Below, piece after piece: positions 26,353 through 34,917 of a stretch of 64,000 nucleotides of DNA. This stretch comes from an uncultured Lachnospiraceae bacterium (GTDB taxonomy: Bacteria; Bacillota; Clostridia; Lachnospirales; Lachnospiraceae), in NCBI GenBank assembly GCA_900554415.1, contig USGU01000013.1, positions 7,975 to 71,974 on the forward strand. Reading direction: 5' to 3'. The translations under genes were made by a program, and so were the position numbers. The notes below the pieces were generated by a model. It saw nothing but the letters and a program-made list of their open reading frames with translations. It was not told the origin of the DNA and ran no database searches. Numbering within the stretch: the stretch's first letter is position 1; each line of letters starts with the position of its first letter.

Positions 26353-27569
26353 TACTGCACCTCCGCTTCGTTTCCTGTGGTATTTTGTTCTTCTAGTCCA
26401 TTGCTTTCATCTATGCTGCTTTCCATGTCTTCATACTGTGTACAGGTCATTCCTTCTTTCAGAGCATCCTCTGGAAAGGCAATGTAATCTCCTGCTTCCA
26501 GACCATCGGTAACCAGATAGGTATCCATATCTTCGGAATATTCACCCAGCTCTACTTTGCGTTTTTCCAGTTTGCCTTTCTTATTCTGTGCCCACACCCA
26601 CGGAGAGCTGTCTGCATCGTTCAGATAGTAAGATGGCAGCTGGATTCCTTCTGCGGAAGATTCCTCGAAACTTTCTCCAACCTGCATATATACATGCTGC
26701 CCCATCATCAGTCCCTCTGCGTCGTCAAGTGCCACATAGAATGCATATTTACTGGAGTTTGTTGTGTCATCACTGGAAGAAGAATCATAATAGTATCCGG
26801 AATTTTCCTGTTTTACCGGACTGTCAAGGTTCAGGCTTTCCACGGTTCCGCTCCAGGTACTGTCATCGGTTCTGGAATGAATGGTTACCGCCATTCCTTC
26901 GGAAATGGATGCTGCATTCATTTCATTGACATAGCCCTTAATCCGATAAGCACCAGTCTCTACAATTGTCATGTAAGGTTTCGGATTGCCAGAATCATCC
27001 GTATCATTATTTTCATTAATGCTCTGAATCACACCATCCACAGGCGATTTTACTTCCAGAGAATTCAAGGTTGCTTCGAGTTTTTCAATTTCTTTTTCTT
27101 TCACAGATACATTATACTGGTTTTCCATGATTGCAGCATCTGCTTCCTGAATTTCCAGTGTATATTGTAATTGCTGGTCTTGACTGGCCGAGCGTTTTTC
27201 CTGCTCCAGTGCAGCCTTCTCCTTCTGCTTGGCAGAAATGGTATTCTTAAGCTGTTCCAGTTCCAGTTTTCCCTTCTCCAGATTCATCTGTACCCGGTCT
27301 GTATCATAGGTAAAAAGAACCTGATCTTTCTGAACGGCTTCTCCTGCTTTTACAAACAGCTCAGCTACCGTCTCCTCTCCTGATTTCTGAATCTTTGTCT
27401 CATTCTGTGGTGAGACAACTCCTGCAAATGTATTCGTCATGCCTACCGCTCCCATCCCGCAGACTGCACTGACGGACTGTACATATGCAGATTCTTCTGC
27501 AGAACTTCCGCAGCCGGATATGGCACACACCAGTATTCCCATTGCAAGAAACATGGATAATTTTCTCAT
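26352..27569 (-). CDS. Lipoprotein adaptor (RND/MacA-like) of the ABC exporter
   Basis: 405 aa from the ATG at 27569, chosen because GAGGAGG lies 7 nt upstream; the frame extends to 27599 but without a good site. The signal peptide ends in a lipobox (AISGC, Cys20). Then come the lipoyl-like half (VAELFVKAGEAVQKDQVLFTYD), a coiled coil (about 95-165) and the second lipoyl half (LEVKSPVDGVIQSI). It is the first gene of the exporter operon. Together with the membrane-anchored adaptor it gives the transporter two different accessory subunits. Confidence 0.88.
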   Translation of the reverse strand: MRKLSMFLAMGILVCAISGCGSSAEESAYVQSVSAVCGMGAVGMTNTFAGVVSPQNETKIQKSGEETVAELFVKAGEAVQKDQVLFTYDTDRVQMNLEKGKLELEQLKNTISAKQKEKAALEQEKRSASQDQQLQYTLEIQEADAAIMENQYNVSVKEKEIEKLEATLNSLEVKSPVDGVIQSINENNDTDDSGNPKPYMTIVETGAYRIKGYVNEMNAASISEGMAVTIHSRTDDSTWSGTVESLNLDSPVKQENSGYYYDSSSSDDTTNSSKYAFYVALDDAEGLMMGQHVYMQVGESFEESSAEGIQLPSYYLNDADSSPWVWAQNKKGKLEKRKVELGEYSEDMDTYLVTDGLEAGDYIAFPEDALKEGMTCTQYEDMESSIDESNGLEEQNTTGNEAEVQ

Positions 27570-27611
27570 AGCTTTCCTCCTCATTGTTTGCTTTTCCATT
27601 CATTTAATGCG

Positions 27612-27640
27612 AGTATAGCATAGAATATTTTTCCTGTCTC
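27612..27640 (-). promoter_or_regulatory. Promoter of the ABC exporter operon
   Basis: GAGACA (27640-27635), 17 nt, TATACT (27617-27612), about 43 nt before the chosen start. Confidence 0.55.
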
Positions 27641-27791
27641 TCAAATTTCAGAATCTTTCCACTTCTTAAGAAATTCTTTAACTTTTGTTACAAACCTCTT
27701 TTCTTTTTTCTCTTTTTCGGAATATGCAACACGATTTTTCTTATATTAATTATGAGAAATATGCTTTACAAGTTGACTGAGTACGTTAAAA

Positions 27792-27815
27792 AAAGCCGCT
27801 CTACAGAGCAGCTTT
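27792..27815 (-). terminator. asnB terminator
   Basis: Stem AAAGCTGCTCT / AGAGCGGCTTT (one G-U) with a 2-nt loop, then a T run on the minus strand, 22 nt after the asnB stop. Confidence 0.85.
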
Positions 27816-27836
27816 CTTTATCATCCTGTCATTCTT

Positions 27837-29420
27837 CTATTTTCCACTGTCACCATAGTTCTTCAGCACTCTGGCGCTTGGGTCGTCTACATCGCAGCCT
27901 TCCCATTCTTTGTTCGGCATCCAGAAATCAGGAATCATCTCTGCCTGACCCGGATAATATTTTTCAAAAATCTCACGATATAAAAGGCTCTCTTTGGTAA
28001 ATGGTGTGGCGAAAGTATATTTCTTCTTTAAAGTCTCATATTCTTCATCCGAGTAGAAATCATTCGCATACTCTTTTAAATCATCCACCATACTATGACC
28101 TACTGCATCACTGAATGCCGCTTTCTCTCTCCAAAGAATCTCATCCGGTAAAATGTGGTCTTCTTCAAATGCCTTACGGAGTAAATATTTTCCTTTTCCA
28201 TACACATTCATTTTCTTTGCCGGGTCAATTGCCATCACATAACGCACGAAATCCAAATCTCCAAACGGTACTCTGGCTTCCAGACTGTTTGCAGCCAGAC
28301 ACCGGTCTGCTCTCAGTACATCATAACAGTAAAGTTCATGGATTCTCTTTTGTGCTTCTTTCTGGAATTCTGCCGCGTTTGGCGCAAAATCTGTATATTT
28401 ATAGCCAAAGAGTTCATCGGAAATCTCTCCGGTCAGAAGGACTTTCAAATCAGTCTGCTCATGAATGGCCTTACATACCAGATACATCCCCATGCTCGCT
28501 CGGATGGTTGTGATATCATAAGTAGCAAGTGCTTCGATGACTGTCTCCAGACTATCCAGAACTTCCTGTTTCGTCATAATGATTTCCGTATGGTCTGCTC
28601 CAATATAATCAGCAACCATTTTTGCATATTTTAAATCGATTGCATCTACATCCATTCCTATTGCAAATGTACGGATTGGTTTATCCACCATTTTGGATGC
28701 AATGGCACATACCAGAGAGGAATCAAGGCCACCTGACAGTAGAAATCCGAGCGGTGCATCCGCATCCATCCGCTTCTCTACTCCTGCAGTCAACTTATCA
28801 TGGATGTTCTTTGTAATCACATCAATATCATCATGGATATATCCGTGTACTTTTTCGATGGTTTCATAAGGTATAAATTCACCGTCTACATAATAATGTC
28901 CCGGTGGAAATGGGAAGATTTTATCCACAATCGATATAAGGGCTTTCGCCTCACTTGCAAATACAATACTTCCCTCTTTGCTGTATCCATAGAACAGCGG
29001 ACGGATTCCAATCGGGTCTCTGGCTGCAATCAGTTTCTTTGTCTTCCCATCATAAATCACACACGCAAACTCTGCGTCCAGATGTTCAAACATTTCCAAT
29101 CCGTATTCCTCATAAAGTGGTAACAGCAGTTCACAATCCGAACCACTTTTGAAGGTATATCCCCGCTTTATCAGTTCTTCCTTTAATTTACGGAATCCAT
29201 ATAATTCTCCGTTGCAGATAACCCAGCTTCCATCCATTTCAAACGGCTGCATTCCCGCCTCGCTAAGTCCCATAATTGCCAGTCTTGCAAATCCCAAATA
29301 CCCAAACTCTGTCTCAACTACCTGCATGGCATCCGGTCCACGCATATGCGTCTTATTCAGACATTCTGTAAATCTTTCCTTTGATATATCTTTTCCAAAA
29401 TAACACATGATTGAACACAT
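27837..29420 (-). CDS. asnB: Asparagine synthase (glutamine-hydrolysing)
   Basis: 527 aa. Class II glutamine amidotransferase domain starting Met-Cys-Ser-Ile, so Cys2 becomes the N-terminal nucleophile after Met removal; this fixes the start. The synthetase domain has the PP-loop FLLSGGLDSSLVCAIA. It makes Asn from Asp with Gln as nitrogen donor. It is transcribed away from carAB, and its leader carries a promoter, hexaloop hairpins, a terminator and a palindrome (29449-29621). RBS GGGGG lies upstream of the ATG. Confidence 0.95.
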   Translation of the reverse strand: MCSIMCYFGKDISKERFTECLNKTHMRGPDAMQVVETEFGYLGFARLAIMGLSEAGMQPFEMDGSWVICNGELYGFRKLKEELIKRGYTFKSGSDCELLLPLYEEYGLEMFEHLDAEFACVIYDGKTKKLIAARDPIGIRPLFYGYSKEGSIVFASEAKALISIVDKIFPFPPGHYYVDGEFIPYETIEKVHGYIHDDIDVITKNIHDKLTAGVEKRMDADAPLGFLLSGGLDSSLVCAIASKMVDKPIRTFAIGMDVDAIDLKYAKMVADYIGADHTEIIMTKQEVLDSLETVIEALATYDITTIRASMGMYLVCKAIHEQTDLKVLLTGEISDELFGYKYTDFAPNAAEFQKEAQKRIHELYCYDVLRADRCLAANSLEARVPFGDLDFVRYVMAIDPAKKMNVYGKGKYLLRKAFEEDHILPDEILWREKAAFSDAVGHSMVDDLKEYANDFYSDEEYETLKKKYTFATPFTKESLLYREIFEKYYPGQAEMIPDFWMPNKEWEGCDVDDPSARVLKNYGDSGK

Positions 29421-29448
29421 ACGCCCATCCCCCTTTTATTTTTTACAT

Positions 29449-29473
29449 TTATCAGGAAAATTTTTCCTGATAA
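29449..29473. repeat. Palindromic element, copy A (asnB leader)
   Basis: Perfect inverted repeat with 12-bp arms TTATCAGGAAAA / TTTTCCTGATAA around one base. It lies directly after the T tract of the asnB leader terminator and before the asnB RBS. Related palindromes occur at 42635-42670 and 46552-46589. Confidence 0.8.
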
Positions 29474-29474
29474 C

Positions 29475-29517
29475 TAAAAAAGCAGCTACTCATCCTTTAT
29501 AGGACGAATAACTGCTT
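29475..29517 (-). terminator. Leader terminator (attenuator) of asnB
   Basis: 16-bp stem (29480-29495 with 29502-29517, including G-U pairs) and 6-nt loop, then six T on the minus strand, about 55 nt before the asnB start. Upstream of asnB on this strand lies only its own promoter, so it must act inside the asnB transcript. Confidence 0.85.
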
Positions 29518-29586
29518 ATCCGCGAATCACCTAATGGTCCACCTCTTTGTGGAGCCCTTTTTTGCAAGCTCACTTGCATTTTCATT
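29504..29586 (-). ncRNA. asnB leader RNA with hexaloop hairpins and predicted antiterminator
   Basis: Read 5'-3' on the minus strand: hairpin TGCAAG-TGAG-CTTGCA (29578-29563); hairpin TCCAC-AAAGAG-GTGGA (29553-29538) whose hexaloop has A at position 1 and G at position 4, as in ANTAR-protein targets; and hairpin GCGGATA-AGCAGT-TATTCGT (29523-29504). The last one shares bases 29504-29517 with the 5' arm of the terminator, so the two cannot form together. Two hexaloop hairpins, the second competing with a terminator, is the ANTAR-target arrangement. The second loop has A rather than G at position 4. Confidence 0.6.
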
Positions 29587-29592
29587 TTGTCT

Positions 29593-29621
29593 AAAATAGC
29601 ACACTGATTTCCCAGTGTCAA
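29593..29621 (-). promoter_or_regulatory. asnB promoter with dyad operator
   Basis: TTGACA (29621-29616), 17 nt, TATTTT (29598-29593). The spacer and part of the -35 contain a perfect inverted repeat ACACTG-N6-CAGTGT (29601-29618), a candidate repressor or activator site. The transcript would start near 29586. Confidence 0.75.
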
Positions 29622-29661
29622 TATTTTTGTCGAAAAAAATCTTTTCTTACACAGTTTTTTC

Positions 29662-29690
29662 TTGATTCTTATAACTGGCAGTGCTATAAT
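29662..29690 (+). promoter_or_regulatory. carAB promoter
   Basis: TTGATT (29662-29667), 17 nt, TATAAT (29685-29690). Predicted start near 29696-29698, immediately before the attenuator hairpins. It is divergent from the asnB promoter about 40 bp away. Confidence 0.8.
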
Positions 29691-29699
29691 ACTTCAAAC

Positions 29700-29766
29700 G
29701 AACGAAGGTGTTCTTGAACGAGGGCTATTTATCAACAATAGTTCTTTCTCAAGGACACCTTTTTTG
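29700..29766 (+). terminator. carA leader attenuator: terminator with competing hexaloop hairpin
   Basis: Terminator stem AGGTGTTCTTGA / TCAAGGACACCT (29706-29717 with 29749-29760), an inner helix AGGGCTATT / AATAGTTCT, then TTTTTT. A competing hairpin GAAC-GAAGGT-GTTC (29700-29713) starts at the predicted 5' end and uses the terminator's 5' arm. Its loop has G at position 4 but also G at position 1, so it is only a partial match to the ANTAR hexaloop. No PyrR-type loop was seen. Confidence 0.75.
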
Positions 29767-29810
29767 TATCATGTTTTATAGAACATTAAATAAATACGAG
29801 GTAAACCTTT

Positions 29811-30905
29811 ATGAATGAAACGATTTATTTACAACTGGAAGACGGAACCGTCTACACTGGTTTTTCTTTCGGTGCTCCCCTTCAGGAAGATGTTATTTCT
29901 GAAGTAGTATTTACAACCGCCATGACCGGGTATCTGGAAACCTTAACAGACCCTAGTTATTACGGGCAGATGGTTGTCCAGACCTTTCCTCTCATTGGAA
30001 ATTATGGAGTAATCCCATCTGATTTTGAGAGTGCTCACATCCATCTCAGTGCATATATTGTCAAGGAATGGTGTCCTTCTCCTTCCAATTTCCGTATGCA
30101 GGATTCTTTAGACGGATTTTTAAAACGGGAATGTATTCCCGGCATTTACGGGCTGGACACAAGAGCTCTCACCAAAAAAATCCGTAAAACCGGAGTTATG
30201 AAGGGACTTCTCACCAGTAAAGAACCTTCTTCTTCCACACTTTCTGATTTACAGAAATGGTCTATCAAGGACGCAGTTCCAAATGTAACCACTTCCTCTT
30301 CTTATACGGTTCCTTCCGGACTCCCTAAATATCATGTTGTGTTATGGGATTTCGGCGCAAAGCAAAATATCCTCAGAAAACTGCATTCTCTCGATTGCGA
30401 ACTTACCGTTGTTCCGGCAGGCACAAGTGCAGAGGAAATTTTAAAACTGAATCCAGACGGTATTATGCTCAGCAACGGTCCTGGCGACCCGAAAGATAAT
30501 CCGGAAATCATCGCTGAATTAGCTAAATTGTGTCAGTCTCAGATTCCGATTTTCGGCATCTGTCTCGGCCATCAGTTAATGGCACTTGCCAATGGTGCCA
30601 ATACCATCAAAATGAAATATGGACACCGTGGTGCCAACCAGCCTGTAAAAAATGTAGAAACCGGAAGCATCTACATTACAAGTCAGAACCACGGTTATAC
30701 CGTGGACAGTGATTCTCTTCCTGCATCTGCCAAAGTCAGCTATATTAATATGAATGATGGCACTTGTGAAGGAATTACCTATCAGAACTTTCCTGGCTTC
30801 TCCGTCCAGTTCCATCCGGAAGCCTGTGGCGGACCACATGATACGGAATTTCTTTTCCAGGAATTTGCAGAGCTTATGAACAGGAGGATGACATCATGCC
30901 ATTAG
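29811..30905 (+). CDS. carA: Carbamoyl-phosphate synthase small (glutaminase) subunit
   Basis: 364 aa. The N-terminal CPSase small domain (LEDGTVYTGFSFGA; TAMTGYLETLTDPSY) is followed by a class I glutamine amidotransferase with nucleophile in FGICLGHQL and the His/Glu pair in VQFHPEA. It supplies ammonia to CarB for pyrimidine and arginine synthesis. The 3' end overlaps carB by 10 nt. Transcription starts at the promoter at 29662 and passes an attenuator. Confidence 0.96.
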   Translation: MNETIYLQLEDGTVYTGFSFGAPLQEDVISEVVFTTAMTGYLETLTDPSYYGQMVVQTFPLIGNYGVIPSDFESAHIHLSAYIVKEWCPSPSNFRMQDSLDGFLKRECIPGIYGLDTRALTKKIRKTGVMKGLLTSKEPSSSTLSDLQKWSIKDAVPNVTTSSSYTVPSGLPKYHVVLWDFGAKQNILRKLHSLDCELTVVPAGTSAEEILKLNPDGIMLSNGPGDPKDNPEIIAELAKLCQSQIPIFGICLGHQLMALANGANTIKMKYGHRGANQPVKNVETGSIYITSQNHGYTVDSDSLPASAKVSYINMNDGTCEGITYQNFPGFSVQFHPEACGGPHDTEFLFQEFAELMNRRMTSCH

Positions 30906-33900
30906 ATAAAAATCTTAAAAAAGTACTGGTAATCGGCTCCGGTCCCATCGTTATCGGACAGGCTGCCGAGTTTGACTATGCCGGAACCCAGGCCTGTCGT
31001 GCCTTAAAAGAGGAAGGGCTGGAAGTTGTGTTAGTCAACTCCAATCCTGCGACCATTATGACAGACACTGCCATGGCCGACCATGTATATATTGAACCAT
31101 TGAATCTTGATTTTCTGAAAGAAATCATTCTCAAAGAAAAACCGGACAGCATTCTTTCTACCTTAGGCGGACAGACAGGACTTACCCTCTCCATGCAGCT
31201 TGCCAAAGAAGGATTCCTTGAACAACATCACGTCCGCCTTCTTGGTGCTGACCCGGAAACCATTGCCAAAGCAGAGGACCGTCAGATTTTCCGTGACACC
31301 ATGGAAGCTATCGGGGAACCAACCATTCCTTCTGTCATTACAAATACTCTGGACGGTGCTTTAAGTTTCGCACACGGAATCGGCTATCCGGTCATTGTCC
31401 GCCCGGCCTTTACTTTAGGAGGTACCGGAGGCGGTATTGCCTATTCCGAACCGGAACTGCGGGAAATTGCTTCTTCCGGACTTCGTCAGTCTCCGATTAC
31501 ACAGATTCTGGTAGAACAGTGTATCTCCGGCTGGAAAGAAATTGAATTCGAAGTAATGCGTGACGGCTCCGGAAATGTCATTACCATTTGTTCCATGGAA
31601 AATCTGGACCCGGTAGGTGTACATACCGGTGACTCCATTGTGGTCGCTCCTGCTCTTACCCTTTCCGACAAGGATTATCAGATGCTTCGTACGGCTGCTT
31701 TAAATATTATCAGTGCCATGGGAATTGAAGGCGGTTGTAATGTACAGTTTGCCCTTCATCCGGAAAGCTTTGAATATGCCGTCATCGAAGTAAACCCTCG
31801 TGTATCCCGTTCTTCTGCCCTTGCAAGTAAGGCAACCGGTTATCCAATCGCCAGAGTAGCTGCAAAAATTGCTATTGGCTACCGCATGGATGAAATCCGC
31901 AATGAAGTAACCGGAAAAACAAAAGCCTGCTTTGAACCGGCACTGGATTATGTGGTTGTCAAATTCCCGAAATGGCCATTTGATAAATTTGTATATGCAT
32001 CCCGTAAATTAGGCACACAGATGAAAGCTACCGGAGAGGTCATGGCTATCGGACGTTCCTTTGAACAGGCTCTTATGAAAGCGGTCCGTGGTGCAGAGAT
32101 TTCTCATGACAGTCTTCAGGATATGCATATGCGTGCTTTAGATGATACCCAGTTGAAAGCAAAGATTCTTCAGGGTGATGACGAACGAATTTTTGCTGTA
32201 TATGAAGCCTTGTTCCGTGGCTGGTCAATTGAAACCTTGCACGAACTGACCATGATTGATGAATGGTTCCTGGCAAAACTGCTTCATCTCTGCCAGCTTG
32301 AAAAACGGATGACAAGCGAACCACTTACCCCGACACTCATTACAGAATTAAAGGAATGTGGATTCCCGGATAAGACTATTTCCCGGATAAGCGGACAGGC
32401 CGAATTTACCCGCCTTCCATATACTTATAAAATGGTAGATACCTGCGGTGCTGAATTTGAAGCGGAAACCCCTTATTTCTACTCTACTTACGGAGAAGAA
32501 GATGAGGCAAAAGAATTCCTTGCACACATGGAAAACCGGAAGCCAGTTGTTATGGTATTTGGCTCCGGTCCTATCCGAATCGGTCAGGGAATCGAGTTCG
32601 ACTATGCATCGGTTCACTGCGTCTGGGCTTTAAAAGAAGCCGGATACGAAGTTGTCATTGTAAATAACAACCCGGAAACCGTATCTACTGACTTCAACAC
32701 TGCCGACAGACTGTATTTCGAACCACTTACACCGGAAGATATTCAGGATATTATTGATATCGAACAGCCAGTAGGTGCTGTAGTTGCTTTCGGTGGACAG
32801 ACTGCAATCCGTCTTACCAAATGGTTATCCGAGAAACAGATTCCAATTCTTGGAACCCCTGCTGACAGCATTGATGCTGCAGAAGACCGTGGCCGTTTTG
32901 AAGAATTATTAAAATCTCTCCACATCAAACAGCCGCAGGGAACAACGGTACATACCACGGAGGAAGCTTTATGTGCAGCCGAAAAATTAGGCTATCCTGT
33001 CCTTCTGCGCCCTTCCTATGTACTGGGTGGACAAAACATGATTATCGCCTTCTCTGATGCAGATGTAGAGGAATATATGCATATTATCCTCTCCCACATG
33101 GAAGGAAATCTGGTACTCATTGATAAATATATGATGGGAACAGAACTGGAAGTCGATGCCATCTGCGATGGAGAAGATGTCCTGCTTCCGGGAATTATGG
33201 AACATATTGACCGTGCAGGTATCCACTCCGGCGACTCCATTGCTGTATATCCGGCATGGAACTTAAGTCCTTCCCAGACAGCCAAATTGATTGATTATTC
33301 TACACGTCTGGCTCTTGCCCTAAAAACAAAAGGACTGATTAATATTCAATATGTTATCAGTGGCGGACAGATTTATGTCATTGAAGTAAACCCTCGTTCT
33401 TCCAGAACGGTGCCATACTTAAGCAAGGTAACAGGTATTCCAATGATTGATATTGCAACCAAAGTTATGCTTGGAGAAAAATTAAAAGATATGCCTTATG
33501 GAACCGGACTCTATCCATCTGCTTCCTACACTGCAATCAAAGTACCTGTTTTCTCATTCGAAAAACTTTCCGGACTGGATACTACACTCGGTCCTGAAAT
33601 GAAATCCACGGGTGAGGTTCTTGGAATTGCACCGACCATGACAGAAGCACTCTACAAAGGACTTCTTGGGGCAGGCTATTCGCTGACCAAGGAAGGCGGT
33701 GTATTTGTAACCGTTCGTGATACAGACAAAGAGGAAATCCCGGAAATCGCAGAGCGTTTCTACAAGCTTGGTTTCCATCTGTATGCGACAGAAGGAACTG
33801 CAAATGTACTTAGAAATGCAGGACTTCCGGTTACTCTGGTTCACAAAGTCCGCGAATCCGACCAGAACTCTCTTACCTTATTGGAAAGCGGCAAAATCAA

Positions 33901-34093
33901 TTATATTATCTCTACAGATGCCAAAGGACGTCTCCCTGCAAGGGACAGCGTAAAGGTTCGTAGAAAGAGCGTAGAACTCGGCATTCCTTGTCTGACAAGC
34001 CTGGATACTGCTTCTGCACTGGCCGATATTCTTCGTTCTAACTGCACACCAGAAACATCTGCACTGGTAGATATTTGTCAGCTCCAGAAATAA
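30896..34093 (+). CDS. carB: Carbamoyl-phosphate synthase large subunit
   Basis: 1065 aa, full length. Two homologous halves, each with KVLVIGSGPIVIGQ-type and VMVFGSGPIRIGQ-type starts and an ATP-grasp domain, then the C-terminal MGS-like regulatory domain (about 930-1065). It makes carbamoyl phosphate from bicarbonate, ATP and ammonia from CarA. The start at 30896 has RBS AGGAGG 8 nt upstream, inside the carA 3' end, indicating coupled translation. Confidence 0.97.
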   Translation: MPLDKNLKKVLVIGSGPIVIGQAAEFDYAGTQACRALKEEGLEVVLVNSNPATIMTDTAMADHVYIEPLNLDFLKEIILKEKPDSILSTLGGQTGLTLSMQLAKEGFLEQHHVRLLGADPETIAKAEDRQIFRDTMEAIGEPTIPSVITNTLDGALSFAHGIGYPVIVRPAFTLGGTGGGIAYSEPELREIASSGLRQSPITQILVEQCISGWKEIEFEVMRDGSGNVITICSMENLDPVGVHTGDSIVVAPALTLSDKDYQMLRTAALNIISAMGIEGGCNVQFALHPESFEYAVIEVNPRVSRSSALASKATGYPIARVAAKIAIGYRMDEIRNEVTGKTKACFEPALDYVVVKFPKWPFDKFVYASRKLGTQMKATGEVMAIGRSFEQALMKAVRGAEISHDSLQDMHMRALDDTQLKAKILQGDDERIFAVYEALFRGWSIETLHELTMIDEWFLAKLLHLCQLEKRMTSEPLTPTLITELKECGFPDKTISRISGQAEFTRLPYTYKMVDTCGAEFEAETPYFYSTYGEEDEAKEFLAHMENRKPVVMVFGSGPIRIGQGIEFDYASVHCVWALKEAGYEVVIVNNNPETVSTDFNTADRLYFEPLTPEDIQDIIDIEQPVGAVVAFGGQTAIRLTKWLSEKQIPILGTPADSIDAAEDRGRFEELLKSLHIKQPQGTTVHTTEEALCAAEKLGYPVLLRPSYVLGGQNMIIAFSDADVEEYMHIILSHMEGNLVLIDKYMMGTELEVDAICDGEDVLLPGIMEHIDRAGIHSGDSIAVYPAWNLSPSQTAKLIDYSTRLALALKTKGLINIQYVISGGQIYVIEVNPRSSRTVPYLSKVTGIPMIDIATKVMLGEKLKDMPYGTGLYPSASYTAIKVPVFSFEKLSGLDTTLGPEMKSTGEVLGIAPTMTEALYKGLLGAGYSLTKEGGVFVTVRDTDKEEIPEIAERFYKLGFHLYATEGTANVLRNAGLPVTLVHKVRESDQNSLTLLESGKINYIISTDAKGRLPARDSVKVRRKSVELGIPCLTSLDTASALADILRSNCTPETSALVDICQLQK

Positions 34094-34124
34094 AACAACA
34101 TAAATAAAACAAAATAGAAACCAT

Positions 34125-34178
34125 TAAAAAACCCCGTGAGTATAACAAGTATTCAAAATACCTGCTTCCCACGGGGTT
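34125..34178. terminator. Terminator between carB and the ANTAR gene
   Basis: Stem AACCCCGTG / CACGGGGTT (34130-34138 with 34170-34178). On the minus strand it is followed by TTTTTT (ANTAR gene); on the plus strand by a T-rich stretch (carB). Confidence 0.8.
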
Positions 34179-34189
34179 CTTCTATCTTC

Positions 34190-34738
34190 TTATTCATCGT
34201 ATATCATCAGTAATATCATCTGTGCTGTCTCTACCATATTGGTTCCCGAGTCCATGCTGCACTTCTGTATGTAACGATATGCATCCTGTTCTGTCATATG
34301 GTTTCTGTCCATCAACACCATCTTCGCATTGTTGATGTAATTCTGTTCCCGCTCCGTCCGCTTCTTCGGAACTGCCTTGGACTTTCCATATCTTCTTGCC
34401 TGCTGCTGCAGAATCATCTCTACGGTTCCGGCAAGGTCGTTTGGTCGGAACGGCATGGCAAGAGCCATAATGCCTGGTGGACAGGCTGAAAGTGCCGATG
34501 CTGATGCAAGCAGAAGAATTTCAAAATTATTCGGGAGATATTCCATAAGCTCTGTATAGTCCATATCGCGCATTCTTCGTCCACATATGATAACACCATA
34601 ATCAAACTGATGTGCGTAAGAGAGTGCTTTTGAACCGGTTCCGCAAAGTACTGATGCCCGAAGACCATAGCGCTGCAGTATCTCTTTTATTCGATTTGCA
34701 TCCTCTTCTTTGGGTAAAGCCACAATTATGCTGCTCAT
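34190..34738 (-). CDS. ANTAR-domain RNA-binding antiterminator with degenerate receiver
   Basis: 182 aa. The C-terminal ANTAR domain (about 125-182) is recognised by ERxQNYINNAKMVLMDRNHMTEQDAYRYIQKCSMD followed by a further helix. The N-terminal part has a receiver-like fold (IIVALPKEEDANRIKEIL; DYGVIICGRRMRDMDY), but where a receiver carries the phospho-acceptor Asp it reads VIICGRRM, so phosphorylation is unlikely. ANTAR proteins bind RNA hairpins with hexanucleotide loops and prevent terminator formation. A relative (NitR) is known beside glutamine synthetase and GOGAT genes in solvent-producing clostridia. Here the gene sits between carAB and gltBD, surrounded by four attenuated nitrogen operons, so an antitermination role there is inferred. 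Confidence 0.88.
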   Translation of the reverse strand: MSSIIVALPKEEDANRIKEILQRYGLRASVLCGTGSKALSYAHQFDYGVIICGRRMRDMDYTELMEYLPNNFEILLLASASALSACPPGIMALAMPFRPNDLAGTVEMILQQQARRYGKSKAVPKKRTEREQNYINNAKMVLMDRNHMTEQDAYRYIQKCSMDSGTNMVETAQMILLMIYDE

Positions 34739-34804
34739 TACTTATGTCCTCTCCTGATTGTATCTTAATTCTTATTACACATTTTATCATGATTCCACTC
34801 ATGT

Positions 34805-34833
34805 ATTTTAACACCAGAAGACACCTTCGTAAA
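34805..34833 (-). promoter_or_regulatory. Promoter of the ANTAR gene
   Basis: TTTACG (34833-34828), 17 nt, TAAAAT (34810-34805). The spacer starts AAGGTGTC, like the ARGGTG core of the carA, pyrG and glnN leaders. A hairpin TCACGGA / TCCGTGA lies just upstream in the gltD trailer without a T tract, so some read-through from gltD is possible. Confidence 0.5.
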
Positions 34834-34917
34834 TTATTTTCTTATAATTTTGCCCATTTTTTGTATCACGGATTCCGTTTTCCGTGACACCAAAAGTTTC
34901 TCCCTGCCCTTTCTATT

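Noticed and set aside
29475..29586. T-box riboswitch before asnB
   Set aside because: There is a GGTGGACC-like stretch and a terminator, but the leader is only about 110 nt, has no stem I or specifier loop, and lacks the full T-box sequence.
29700..29766. PyrR attenuator before carA
   Set aside because: The conserved PyrR-binding loop is not present; only a terminator and a short hexaloop hairpin are seen.
34872..34894. Terminator after gltD
   Set aside because: A hairpin TCACGGA/TCCGTGA exists but no T tract follows it on the minus strand, so it is not called a terminator.
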